Both the position numbers and the translations under genes were made by a program. The notes under the pieces are model-generated. The model was given only the letters and a program-made list of their open reading frames with translations. It ran no database searches and was not told the origin of the DNA. Below, in pieces: positions 8,071-16,662 of a stretch of 64,000 nucleotides of DNA. Each line of letters starts with the position of its first letter. Position 1 is the stretch's first letter. The DNA comes from Nitrospira sp. (GTDB taxonomy: Bacteria; Nitrospirota; Nitrospiria; Nitrospirales; Nitrospiraceae), in the NCBI GenBank assembly GCA_013140455.1, contig JABFSU010000017.1:1-64000 (forward strand), in the 5' to 3' direction.

Positions 8071-9438
8071 ATGGAAAAGCCTCACATCATCATTGTCATT
8101 ACGGCCTACATGTATTTGAGAGATTGGGTGAAGGCCGGTGCGTTTGAAGCCCTCAATGACCACTATACTGTTCATTATGTAGCGGTGCGCAGCGACTGGG
8201 ATCCTCGCGAGTTTGAGAAGTATGGTATTCCGCAATATCGGGTCATTTCACAGCCCAGCTATCGCCAATTTCTGTTGCGCAGGTTGCTGACCGTCACCAT
8301 GTATAAGCACGCGAGAATGTCTCGTGCATTCAGGATCAAGCTCGATCTCGTCCGGCCGAAGACGAGGTTTCTGTATCGAGCGCTTTCTCTTCCCGGTCTG
8401 TACGATCTGCTGTTGTGGGCGTACAACAGGCTGTTGCCGAAATGGACGGAGTTTTCCGATCTGGTGCGGGAAGTAAGACCGGTGCTGGTATTGGCTCCAT
8501 CTCTCGCGGCAGACAGCTACACCATCGACATGACGTATTCCGCAAGGCGGTTGGGCATTAAATCGCTCATGCTTATTAATAGTTGGGACAATCTTGTCAG
8601 CAAAGGGGTCTTGCCGATTCCGCCTGATTCCTTGGCCGTGTGGGGACCGCAGGGTGTCAATCAAGCGACACACGTGCAGAAAGTACCGAGAGACCGGATT
8701 GTGCAGCTCGGGGTTCCACGATTCGAGTCCTATTTTGACGACCGGCAGACGACCCCGACCGCACATATTCATTCGTTCAACAGGATACCCGAAGGGAAGA
8801 AAGTCATATTGTATGCCACCACGTCGATGCCGTTTGACGATATTCAAGCGCTGAAGCTCCTCGACCAGGAGATCTCCTCCGCTTATCCGGAATATGTCAT
8901 CTTGTTTCGGCCGCATCCAGGTATGCAGCGGCGCGTGGGCGAAGTGAATGCGACGGAGTGTGGTTTCAGGAATGTATACATCGACCAACAGCTAGCCGGA
9001 TATTATGCGGCAAGATTTACATTGCAGACGGGGAATTATCCCTCGTTTGATGCCCCGTTGGATTATTATCCTGCGCTGATGAAAAGCGTGGTCGGGATGA
9101 TCTGTCCTCCGACAACGCTGTCGCTGGAAGGCGCGCTCAATGGGGTGCCTTGTTTGATGATCTGCTATGGAGACGGCCGGAACAAGTGGCTTTCCCCGGA
9201 TCTTGTAAGTCAGTATGAAAATGTTGAAGAGGTGTTACAGTTCCCAGGAGTCGTCCCGTGTTACAGCGAAACGGAATTGTTGTCTTGTTTTCAACGGATC
9301 GTCGAGTGCAGCAAGGATGACGAGCTGAGGCGCAGGCTGGTGGAGGCGACGCGGTACGTTGTGTATCGGGATGAGAAGCCTTATGGCAGGCGACTCTCTA
9401 ACCTCGTCGATAATCTCCTGGTCGCTGAGGCTCCGTAA
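8071..9438 (+). CDS. Putative surface-carbohydrate transferase, GT-B-like, family unassigned
   Basis: 455 residues. I do not recognise a named family with confidence. The pattern is like proteins distantly related to CDP-glycerol glycerophosphotransferases and polysialyltransferases. The middle has an INSWDN segment, then WGPQG and QLGVPRFESYF, which is the usual 'tag at the end of the acceptor domain' pattern. The C-terminal half has YATTSMPFDD, LFRPHPG and a late PPTTLSLEGALNGVP segment typical of the nucleotide-binding part of GT-B folds. No membrane segment is evident. An AAGGGA ribosome site precedes the ATG. Its position right after a CMP-sugar activation module makes it a candidate nonulosonate transferase. 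That is inference. Confidence 0.55.
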   Translation: MEKPHIIIVITAYMYLRDWVKAGAFEALNDHYTVHYVAVRSDWDPREFEKYGIPQYRVISQPSYRQFLLRRLLTVTMYKHARMSRAFRIKLDLVRPKTRFLYRALSLPGLYDLLLWAYNRLLPKWTEFSDLVREVRPVLVLAPSLAADSYTIDMTYSARRLGIKSLMLINSWDNLVSKGVLPIPPDSLAVWGPQGVNQATHVQKVPRDRIVQLGVPRFESYFDDRQTTPTAHIHSFNRIPEGKKVILYATTSMPFDDIQALKLLDQEISSAYPEYVILFRPHPGMQRRVGEVNATECGFRNVYIDQQLAGYYAARFTLQTGNYPSFDAPLDYYPALMKSVVGMICPPTTLSLEGALNGVPCLMICYGDGRNKWLSPDLVSQYENVEEVLQFPGVVPCYSETELLSCFQRIVECSKDDELRRRLVEATRYVVYRDEKPYGRRLSNLVDNLLVAEAP

Positions 9439-9494
9439 GGGATGTCCGTGAGTTGGGATGGCGTCAGTTTAAGAATGCGGAAGTCGGTGCTCAT

Positions 9495-10490
9495 TTGAAG
9501 ATTCTTGTCACGGGGGCTGACGGGTTTATCGGGTCGCATCTGACCGAGGCCCTGGTGCGAGCCGGCCATGAGTTGCGTGCCTTCGTGTTCTACAATTCCT
9601 TCAACTCATGGGGATGGTTGGATCATTGTGGTGAGGATGTCCGGGGAAAGTTCGAAGTCTTTGCCGGGGACATTCGAGATCCCAACGGAGTTCGTACGGC
9701 GATGAAGGGATGCGATGCAGTTCTCCACCTGGCCGCATTGATCGCGATCCCATACTCCTACCATTCGCCGGATACCTACATCGATACGAATATCAAAGGG
9801 ACGCTGAATATTGTTCAGGCGGCTCGAGATTTGGATGTGGCGAAAGTGGTGCACACGTCCACAAGCGAGGTCTATGGCACTGCGAAGTTTGTCCCGATTA
9901 CAGAAGATCATCCGCTGCAGGGTCAGTCGCCCTATTCGGCAAGTAAGATCGGCGCAGATCAGATCGCGATGTCATTTTTTACCTCATTCGGGACACCGGT
10001 GACTCTCGTGCGTCCATTCAATACGTACGGCCCTAGGCAATCCGCCCGGGCGGTGATCCCTACCATCATTACGCAAATTGCCAATGGGAAACGACAGATT
10101 AAGCTGGGAGCGGTGCGTCCCACGCGCGACTTCAATTATGTGACCGATACGGTGGCCGGCTTTATGGCCGCACTGAATGCAGCTCAAGGCGCGGGCGAAG
10201 TCGTCAATCTTGGGAGTAACTTCGAGATTTCTATTGGCGATACGGCGCACCTCATCGCAGAGATCATGGGGGCGGAGGTCGAGATCCTGACTGACCAGGT
10301 ACGATTGCGTCCTGAGAGTTCCGAGGTGGAGCGGCTTTGGGCGGACAACGGGAAAGCTTACAAACTGTTCGGTTGGAAGCCCGCCTATGGCGGGCGAGAC
10401 GGATTCACGCGCGGGCTAGTGGAAACGGTCGAATGGTTCCGGCATCCAGCCAATCTCGTTAACTACAAGGCGGATCGCTACAATATCTGA
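9495..10490 (+). CDS. legB: Nucleotide-sugar 4,6-dehydratase, LegB-like
   Basis: Extended SDR of about 331 residues. It has the TGADGFIG Rossmann motif (6-13), TSTSEVYG (121-128) with Glu125 in the dehydratase position, and Tyr147/Lys151 in PYSASK. The stretches RPFNTYGPRQS and VRPTRDFNYVTDT are typical of LegB-type enzymes. In Campylobacter legionaminic-acid synthesis LegB converts GDP-GlcNAc to the 4-keto-6-deoxy sugar. The start is uncertain: TTG 9495 gives the usual MKILVTG N terminus, while TTG 9453 adds 14 residues and has AAGGGATG upstream. The downstream LegG-, LegI- and PtmE-like genes support the assignment. Confidence 0.8.
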   Translation: MKILVTGADGFIGSHLTEALVRAGHELRAFVFYNSFNSWGWLDHCGEDVRGKFEVFAGDIRDPNGVRTAMKGCDAVLHLAALIAIPYSYHSPDTYIDTNIKGTLNIVQAARDLDVAKVVHTSTSEVYGTAKFVPITEDHPLQGQSPYSASKIGADQIAMSFFTSFGTPVTLVRPFNTYGPRQSARAVIPTIITQIANGKRQIKLGAVRPTRDFNYVTDTVAGFMAALNAAQGAGEVVNLGSNFEISIGDTAHLIAEIMGAEVEILTDQVRLRPESSEVERLWADNGKAYKLFGWKPAYGGRDGFTRGLVETVEWFRHPANLVNYKADRYNI

Positions 10491-10695
10491 TCGGGGCATG
10501 GCGCGGAGGGTATTCGACCAGATGTTCAATTGGGTGGCTGGAGGGGATGAGCATGACCGCGGGTGAGCCATCCATGTTGGTGCACACGTTGGCCATGTAT
10601 AGCGACGGGTTCCGCATGCGGCTGCAAGCGGCGGAGCCATTCTGTATCCGCCCCGGCTATCCTCTAAACAGCACAAGATCGGTAGGCCTGCTGCG
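10491..10695 (+). other. Gap between legB and legG with possible gene relics
   Basis: This 205-base gap holds no convincing gene. Two short open stretches read like protein: a 22-codon frame from the ATG at 10498, and a 50-codon frame from the ATG at 10547 that ends in an ATGA overlap with the next gene. An ATGA junction is the style of real genes in this locus. The pathway's aminotransferase (LegC) and acetyltransferase (LegH) steps are missing from this module. The gap could be the remnant of a deleted gene, a small leader peptide, or chance. I could not match it to LegC or LegH. Confidence 0.25.
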
Positions 10696-11865
10696 ATGAC
10701 CCCCGCACGAAAGATTTGTATCGTGACCGGTAGCCGTGCCGAGTACGGACTGCTCTACTGGCTGATGAAAGAGGTCAGGGCGGATGTCGATCTGCAATTG
10801 CAAGTTGTCGTGACCGGTGCGCACCTCTCGCCGGAATTCGGACTCACCTTCCAGCAGATCGAAACCGATGGCTTCACGATTGACGCCAAGGTTGAGATGC
10901 TGCTCTCCTCCGACACGGGGGTGGGCATTGCAAAGTCCATGGGGGTTGGAGTTATCGGTTTCGCCGATGCGCTGGACCGGCTGAAGCCGGACATCTTGGT
11001 GGTATTGGGCGATCGGTTTGAAATGCTGGCGGCAGCTCAGGTGGCCCTGGTTTTACGGATACCCATTGCGCACATTCATGGTGGGGAAACAACCGAAGGC
11101 GCGTTCGATGAAGGTATCCGCCATGCGATTTCCAAACTGGCGCAATGGCATTTTGTCGCTGCGGAGCCCTATCGAAAGCGGGTCATCCAACTGGGGGAAG
11201 CCTCAGAGAGAGTATTCAATGTCGGCGCGCCGGGGTTGGATGCCATTCACCGCCTTGAGTGGCTGGATAGACCGTCATTGGAACGCGCGTTAGCGGTAAA
11301 ACTTGTCCCGCCCGTAATGCTGGTTACCTACCACCCTGCGACATTGGGCCAACGTGATCCTATTACTCCAATGAATGAGTTGCTGGCAGCCTTGGATGAG
11401 TTTTCAGAGGCAACGGTGGTTTTCACATATCCGAATGCCGATACCGGAGGGCGCTCGTTGATCGAGCGACTCAATCAATGGGTTTCGGCGAATAAGCATC
11501 GCGCCACAGCCTGGGATTCATTAGGGCAGCAGCGGTATTTGAGCCTGATGCGTGAGTCCGATGTTATTCTTGGCAACTCGTCAAGCGCGCTGACTGAGGC
11601 GCCTGCCCTGAAAAAGGCTACGGTGAATATCGGCGATCGTCAGAAGGGCCGCCTCAAAGCAACTTCCGTGATCGAGGCCGAGGAGAAGAGGAAGGCCATT
11701 GCCAGCGCGATTCGTAAAGCGTTGTCAGACGACTTTCGAGCGGCATTGCCGGCCACCACATCGCTGTACGGATCGGGAAACGTTAGTCGGCGGATCAAGG
11801 ATACGTTGAAGGTCGTGGCTATCGGGACGCAAAAATCCTTCTTCGATATCGCGCATGGGCACTGA
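10696..11865 (+). CDS. legG: Hydrolysing UDP/GDP-sugar 2-epimerase, NeuC/LegG family
   Basis: 389 residues. It has the NeuC-type N terminus TGSRAEYGLL (11-20), GDRFEML (105-111), HIHGGE (126-131) and DEGIRHAISKL, then GAPGLD and the C-terminal GNSSSALTEAP segment. The family epimerises C2 and hydrolyses the nucleotide, releasing a free 2,4-diacetamido-trideoxymannose-type sugar for the NeuB step. It is followed one base later by the NeuB homologue and preceded by LegB, the order expected for legionaminic-acid synthesis. LegG acts on a UDP-linked sugar in Legionella-type pathways and on a GDP-linked one in Campylobacter; the sequence alone does not decide this. Confidence 0.88.
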   Translation: MTPARKICIVTGSRAEYGLLYWLMKEVRADVDLQLQVVVTGAHLSPEFGLTFQQIETDGFTIDAKVEMLLSSDTGVGIAKSMGVGVIGFADALDRLKPDILVVLGDRFEMLAAAQVALVLRIPIAHIHGGETTEGAFDEGIRHAISKLAQWHFVAAEPYRKRVIQLGEASERVFNVGAPGLDAIHRLEWLDRPSLERALAVKLVPPVMLVTYHPATLGQRDPITPMNELLAALDEFSEATVVFTYPNADTGGRSLIERLNQWVSANKHRATAWDSLGQQRYLSLMRESDVILGNSSSALTEAPALKKATVNIGDRQKGRLKATSVIEAEEKRKAIASAIRKALSDDFRAALPATTSLYGSGNVSRRIKDTLKVVAIGTQKSFFDIAHGH

Positions 11866-11866
11866 T

Positions 11867-12943
11867 ATGAAGACATTCATCATCGCTGAAGCCGGCGTCA
11901 ATCACAACGGCGATCTGCATCTCGCGAAGCGACTGGTTGAGGCTGCGGCTGACGCAGGGGCCGATGCCGTGAAGTTTCAAACATTTCGCGCCGAGCAGGT
12001 CGTGAGCCGTCACGCCCCGAAAGCGGAATATCAGACTCGAGTGACGGACCAGGCTGAAAGCCAGTTCGACATGATCCGTAAGCTTGAGCTGAGTGAGACT
12101 GCGCACGATGAGTTGATAGCCCATGCCAATATGCGCGGGATCGCGTTTCTCTCAACCCCCTTTGATGTGCCGAGTCTGCACCTCCTTACCAAGCGATTCG
12201 GCTTGCAGACCATCAAGATCCCGTCAGGAGAAATTACCAACGCTCCATTTTTACTGGCGATTGCCCGCGCTGCTTCGCGGGTAGTGATGTCTACCGGCAT
12301 GAGCACGCTTGCGGAAGTCGAAGCTGCGTTGGGTGTGTTGGCCTATGGATTTGTCGGGACGGCCGCCGCAATCCCCCGGAGCGGAGAGTTTGAGCAGGCC
12401 TTCAGCTCTGACGCAGGGCAAGAAGCGCTGCGCAATCGCGTGACACTGTTGCACTGTACTACCGAATATCCTGCGCCGTTTAGCGAGGTAAATTTGCGCG
12501 CGATGGACACCATGGCCGAGGCATTTGGGTTGCCTGTCGGCTACTCGGATCACACCATGGGGATCCATATCTCGTTGGTTGCTGTGGCTCGGGGGGCTCG
12601 GGTGATTGAAAAGCATCTCACGATGGATCGCACTTTGACGGGCCCGGATCACAAGGCGTCGTTGGAGCCGGAAGAGTTGAGACAGTTAGTGCGTCAAATT
12701 CGTGAGGTTGAGCTGGCTCTGGGTAGGGGGATCAAGTATCCCACCTTATCGGAGCGGAAGAATCGCGCTGTGGCACGGAAGAGCCTGGTTGCGGCACGGG
12801 CTGTTCGTGCGGGAGAGCTGTTTACCGAAGAAAACCTGACCAGTAAAAGGCCAGGCACCGGGGTGAGCCCGTTTGCGTACTGGCAAACCTTAGGGCAAGC
12901 GGCACGCCGTGATTACAATCCCGACGAAGCGCTGGATGCGTAA
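11867..12943 (+). CDS. legI: Legionaminic acid-type synthase, NeuB/LegI family
   Basis: A complete NeuB-type synthase of about 358 residues. It has an N-terminal TIM-barrel region (IAEAGVNHNGD at about 5-15, ADAVKFQTF, FLSTPFD, KIPSGEITN, STGMST, HCTTEYP, GYSDHT, EKHLTMD, GPDHKASLEP) and a C-terminal SAF domain (KSLVAAR onward). It condenses PEP with the LegG product to give a nine-carbon 2-keto acid. The ATG at 11867 lies just after the legG stop; an in-frame ATG at 11855 overlaps legG. It is a paralogue of the truncated NeuB at the left edge. A gap of 190 bases follows before ptmE. Confidence 0.9.
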   Translation: MKTFIIAEAGVNHNGDLHLAKRLVEAAADAGADAVKFQTFRAEQVVSRHAPKAEYQTRVTDQAESQFDMIRKLELSETAHDELIAHANMRGIAFLSTPFDVPSLHLLTKRFGLQTIKIPSGEITNAPFLLAIARAASRVVMSTGMSTLAEVEAALGVLAYGFVGTAAAIPRSGEFEQAFSSDAGQEALRNRVTLLHCTTEYPAPFSEVNLRAMDTMAEAFGLPVGYSDHTMGIHISLVAVARGARVIEKHLTMDRTLTGPDHKASLEPEELRQLVRQIREVELALGRGIKYPTLSERKNRAVARKSLVAARAVRAGELFTEENLTSKRPGTGVSPFAYWQTLGQAARRDYNPDEALDA

Positions 12944-13133
12944 GCGAGGGCCAGACTGGCAGGGTTGGATTTGCTTGAAGTGGTCCGGGAAGTAGCCTGT
13001 AAGAGGGCTGACTCTGGGCGGCTGGTTCGAGCGCACTACAGGCCTAGCAAGAGCGGCAGTGTTGTAAGTTGAGGGACGAACGACGGCTGGATATCCGGCG
13101 TAATGCCACAGCCTAAATCGGAATGAGCACCTA

Positions 13134-14183
13134 ATGGCGGATTGGAAAGATGTGATTGTTTCTCCCGACACGACGTTGGGCGAGGCGATTGCCAAGGTTG
13201 ATTCGGCGGGACTGCAGGTCGCTCTGGTGCTGGCCGCAGATACCTCTTTGCTCGGAATTCTGACGGATGGAAATATCCGTCGTGCCATTTTGGCCGGCAA
13301 GGATCTTCAAGTTCCCGTTTCAACAGTGATGAATGTGCGACCAACGACGGTCACAGCATCCACCCCTCGCGATGAAATGCTCGCGCTCATGCGGAGGAAA
13401 GTGCTCCATCATCTCCCTGTGGTGGATGATGCGGGGCGAATCGTCGGACTGGTGACGCTTGACGAGATCATCGGCGCTTCGCACCGTCCCAATTGGGTCG
13501 TGCTCATGGCCGGCGGGTTAGGAACGCGGCTGCAGCCTCTGACCGATGATTGCCCTAAACCGTTACTGGAGGTTGGCGGCAAGCCGATCCTGGAAACCAT
13601 CCTTGAGAGTTTTGCCGAACAGGGGTTCAAACAGATCTTTCTGTCCGTCAATTACAAAGCTGAGATGATCCGTAATCACTTTGGCTCGGGGGATCGCTGG
13701 GGCGTGCAGGTAGAATATTTACACGAGGGCCCTCGTCTCGGTACTGCCGGCGCGTTGTCGCTCTTGCCTAAAAGGCCCACAGCTCCAGTGGTCGTCATGA
13801 ACGGCGATCTATTGACGCGCCCGAACTTTGAAAACATCTTGCAGTTTCATCTGGCTCAAGGCGCCGTTGCCACCATGGTCGTTCGCGAATATGATTTTCA
13901 GGTGCCGTATGGCGTGGTTCGGCTCAATGGCACGCGGATCGAAAGCATCGAAGAAAAACCGGTACAGAAGTTTTTCGTCAATGCCGGCATTTATGTGCTG
14001 TCGCCGGAAGCGCTCGAGTACCTGCCTGCAGGGACATGTTTTGATATGCCTGTTCTGTTCGAGCACTTGGTTGCTGCAGGCAAGACCGTTGCCGCCTATC
14101 CCTTACGTGAATACTGGCTGGATATCGGGCGACTGGATGATTTCGAACGGGCGCAGCGAGAGTGGGTCAAAGATAAGGCATGA
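13134..14183 (+). CDS. ptmE: CBS-domain sugar nucleotidyltransferase, PtmE-like
   Basis: 349 residues in two parts: a pair of CBS domains (about 5-115) and a nucleotidyltransferase domain (about 120-345). The latter carries AGGLGTRL (126-133), the PKPLLEVGGKP loop, VVMNGD with the metal-binding Asp, and FVNAGIYVL. This architecture matches PtmE of Campylobacter jejuni (Cj1329), which makes GDP-linked glucosamine at the start of the GDP-type legionaminic-acid pathway. The order here (NeuC, NeuB, PtmE, PtmF-like, PtmB, PtmA) resembles that locus. The CBS pair could bind a nucleotide and regulate activity. It overlaps the next gene by ATGA. Confidence 0.85.
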   Translation: MADWKDVIVSPDTTLGEAIAKVDSAGLQVALVLAADTSLLGILTDGNIRRAILAGKDLQVPVSTVMNVRPTTVTASTPRDEMLALMRRKVLHHLPVVDDAGRIVGLVTLDEIIGASHRPNWVVLMAGGLGTRLQPLTDDCPKPLLEVGGKPILETILESFAEQGFKQIFLSVNYKAEMIRNHFGSGDRWGVQVEYLHEGPRLGTAGALSLLPKRPTAPVVVMNGDLLTRPNFENILQFHLAQGAVATMVVREYDFQVPYGVVRLNGTRIESIEEKPVQKFFVNAGIYVLSPEALEYLPAGTCFDMPVLFEHLVAAGKTVAAYPLREYWLDIGRLDDFERAQREWVKDKA

Positions 14184-15094
14184 GAGCCTTGGTGCTTGGC
14201 TACGGGTCTATCGGTGCCCGACATACTCGTTTATTGGGCGAGGCAAAGTGTTCCGTGGCTGTGCTGAGTCGCCGCTCAATCGATGTGACCCCCTGCTATT
14301 CGGAGTTGGCGCACGCGCTTTCCGACTGGAAGCCGGAGTATGTGGTGGTGGCAGAGCGAACGAGTGAGCACCATCTCACGCTTGATGGGTTGATTCATTG
14401 CGGGTTTCGGGGGCGGGTATTAGTTGAGAAACCTCTCTTCGATCGTGTCGTGCCGCTTCCCTCTCATAACTTTTCGGTCGCCGCGGTCGCGTACAATCTC
14501 CGCTGTCATCCTTTGTTAGTCAGGTTAAAGTCACTACTGGAAGACGCGGGCGGTTTGGTTGCGGTGAATGTGTATGTTGGGTCATATCTCCCGGCGTGGC
14601 GACCGAAAAGTGATTATCGTCAAAGCTATTCTGCAAGCAGGGAGCAGGGCGGCGGTGCCTTGCGGGACCTCAGTCACGAAATAGATTATACGCAGTGGCT
14701 TTTCGGCTCATGGCGCCGTCTGACGGCCTCGGGTGGCCACGTGAGCGATTTGGATATTGACAGCGACGATGCCTATAGTCTGCTCATGGAGACTCAGCGG
14801 TGCCCATTAATCACGGTCCATATGAATTACCTTGATCGCGTACCACGCCGGGAAATCAGCGTGCATACGAATCGGCATTCAATTCAAGTCGATTTGATCA
14901 AGAACACGATCCTGGTTGATGGGGACCAGGAAATAATCAGTGTTGCACAAGATGATACCTACCGTGCCGAGCATCACGCTATGTTAACGGGCGATGCGAA
15001 GGAGCTCTGCACGTTGGAGGAGGGCCTGGAAACAGTTATGACCATTGAAGCGGCAGAGCGGGCCGCCGCCTCTCACGTTTGGATCACCCGATGA
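14180..15094 (+). CDS. Gfo/Idh/MocA-type oxidoreductase, PtmF-like
   Basis: 304 residues. It has an N-terminal Rossmann motif GYGSIGARH (7-15), an EKPLF motif with the conserved Lys typical of Gfo/Idh/MocA enzymes, and a C-terminal substrate domain with a GGALRDLSHEIDY segment, which in this family carries substrate-binding residues. Genes of this type commonly lie between PtmE-like and CMP-sugar-synthetase genes, so I call it PtmF-like from context. PtmF is linked to supply of the glucosamine precursor in Campylobacter, but I am not certain of its reaction. ATGA overlaps exist at both ends, so it is in one operon with ptmE and legF. Confidence 0.72.
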   Translation: MRALVLGYGSIGARHTRLLGEAKCSVAVLSRRSIDVTPCYSELAHALSDWKPEYVVVAERTSEHHLTLDGLIHCGFRGRVLVEKPLFDRVVPLPSHNFSVAAVAYNLRCHPLLVRLKSLLEDAGGLVAVNVYVGSYLPAWRPKSDYRQSYSASREQGGGALRDLSHEIDYTQWLFGSWRRLTASGGHVSDLDIDSDDAYSLLMETQRCPLITVHMNYLDRVPRREISVHTNRHSIQVDLIKNTILVDGDQEIISVAQDDTYRAEHHAMLTGDAKELCTLEEGLETVMTIEAAERAAASHVWITR

Positions 15095-15792
15095 GGCGAA
15101 TCTGTACGATCTGTGCTCGGGGAGGGTCCAAGGGTGTTAAGAATAAAAACATTCGAAATCTGATGGGGAAGCCCCTGATTGCGTATACGCTCGAACAGGC
15201 GCAGGCCAGTCAGTTATTTGAGATGATTGCGGTCAGTAGTGATTCCCCGGAGATTCTCGATCTGAGTCGACGGTATGGGGCTGACCTTCTCGTCGAGCGA
15301 CCGGCGGAGTTAGCGACGGATACGGCCGCGAAACTACCGGTGATTCGACATTGCGTGGAGGAGGCGGAGCGGATTGCCGGGAAGACGTTTGATTGCATCG
15401 TTGATCTCGATGTGACCTCCCCGCTGCGATTCGTAGAGGACATACAAGGAGCCGTCGCCCTCTTAGAGAAAGAACAGGTTGCCAATGTTATCACGGGGGC
15501 TCCGGCTCACCGCTCGCCGTACTTTAACCTGGTGGAGCTGGGGAATGACGGTGTCGTGAGACTTTCGAAGTCTCTCGAAAAACCCATCGTGCGCCGCCAG
15601 GATTCTCCGCAGTGTTTCGATATGAATGCCTCGATTTATGTGTGGCAGCGGGCGGCGTTGTTTGAATCTCCGGGGATCTTCAATGCCGATACCCGCCTGT
15701 TTGTGATGCCGAAGGAACGATCGATCGACATCGACGATGAACTGGATTTCGAGTTCGTCGAATTCTTGATGAGGAAGCGATGTGCCTCATGA
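15091..15792 (+). CDS. legF: CMP-legionaminic acid synthetase, LegF/PtmB family
   Basis: About 233 residues of the acylneuraminate cytidylyltransferase family. It has the canonical loop ICARGGSKGVKNKN (7-20), SSDSPEIL, a central DLDVTSPLR motif, NASIYVW and a C-terminal DIDDELDFEF acidic motif. It activates the LegI product with CTP. The start at 15091 overlaps the previous stop (ATGA); an ATG four codons earlier lies in the ptmF-like gene. It differs from the paralogue at 5209-5955, which has IRSGSKG in the loop, so the two probably activate different acids. Confidence 0.88.
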   Translation: MRRICTICARGGSKGVKNKNIRNLMGKPLIAYTLEQAQASQLFEMIAVSSDSPEILDLSRRYGADLLVERPAELATDTAAKLPVIRHCVEEAERIAGKTFDCIVDLDVTSPLRFVEDIQGAVALLEKEQVANVITGAPAHRSPYFNLVELGNDGVVRLSKSLEKPIVRRQDSPQCFDMNASIYVWQRAALFESPGIFNADTRLFVMPKERSIDIDDELDFEFVEFLMRKRCAS

Positions 15793-16616
15793 GCGAGTTG
15801 TCGTATCGAAAGCTGTATGCCTTAGAGGGAAAGGTTGCGGTGGTGACTGGCGGGGCCGGCATCCTTGGTCAGCACTTCTGTTCGGGGCTGGCGGAGTCTG
15901 GCGCCAGAGTTGCGATTGTCGATATGCTTGAGGACAAGGCAAAGGCGTTGGCCGGTGTGCTGGCTGACCGATACAAGGCCGATGTGATCGGCATCGGGTG
16001 TGACGTGTCGAGTCCAGCATCAGTGCACGAGATGGTTCGGTGTGTGGTCGCAGAGTTTGGAGAGCTCAATGTGCTCCACAATAATGCGGCGGCAAAGTCC
16101 GACGATCTGGATGCGTTCTTCGCACCCTTTGAAGAATACAGTCTCGACCAGTGGCGCAAGATCATGGCGGTCAATCTGGACGGGATGTTTCTGGTTGCAC
16201 AAGCAGTGGGGAAGCAAATGGTGGCGCAAGGAAAAGGCGGCAGCATGATCCAGACCGCATCCATCTATGGCATGATGGCGCCCGACCACCGAATTTACGA
16301 AGGGTCGTCGTATCGTGGGCGCGCCATCAATACTCCGGCGGTGTACAGCGCGTCCAAAGCCGCGGTAATCGGGTTAACAAAATACCTCGCCACGTACTGG
16401 GCCGATAAGGGGATTCGGGTGAACACGCTGACTCCAGGAGGCACGGAAAGCGGTCAGAACGAGGAATTTAATCGTCGCTACTCGGCCCGTGTTCCGATGA
16501 ATCGGATGGCGGCTGCGCACGAGATGGTCGGTGCACTGCTGTACCTTGCCTCGGATGCATCAAGTTATGTGACCGGCCAAAACATCATTGTAGATGGTGG
16601 TTTGAGTGCGTGGTAG
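15789..16616 (+). CDS. ptmA: SDR family oxidoreductase, PtmA
   Basis: A classical SDR of about 275 residues with TGGAGILG (20-27), HNNAA (98-102), Ser158 and the YSASK motif (Tyr186/Lys190). It sits directly after the LegF gene (ATGA overlap) as ptmA follows ptmB in Campylobacter jejuni. PtmA is needed for the precursor segment of legionaminic-acid glycosylation; its exact redox substrate is not visible in the sequence. A close paralogue, the SDR at 767-1582, is found in module A. An upstream ATG at 15780 is possible but less likely because of the overlap. Confidence 0.83.
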   Translation: MSELSYRKLYALEGKVAVVTGGAGILGQHFCSGLAESGARVAIVDMLEDKAKALAGVLADRYKADVIGIGCDVSSPASVHEMVRCVVAEFGELNVLHNNAAAKSDDLDAFFAPFEEYSLDQWRKIMAVNLDGMFLVAQAVGKQMVAQGKGGSMIQTASIYGMMAPDHRIYEGSSYRGRAINTPAVYSASKAAVIGLTKYLATYWADKGIRVNTLTPGGTESGQNEEFNRRYSARVPMNRMAAAHEMVGALLYLASDASSYVTGQNIIVDGGLSAW

Positions 16617-16662
16617 TTCGGTACAGTTATTTATTTTGTCGCAAGAGAAAGTGTCGTGACCA

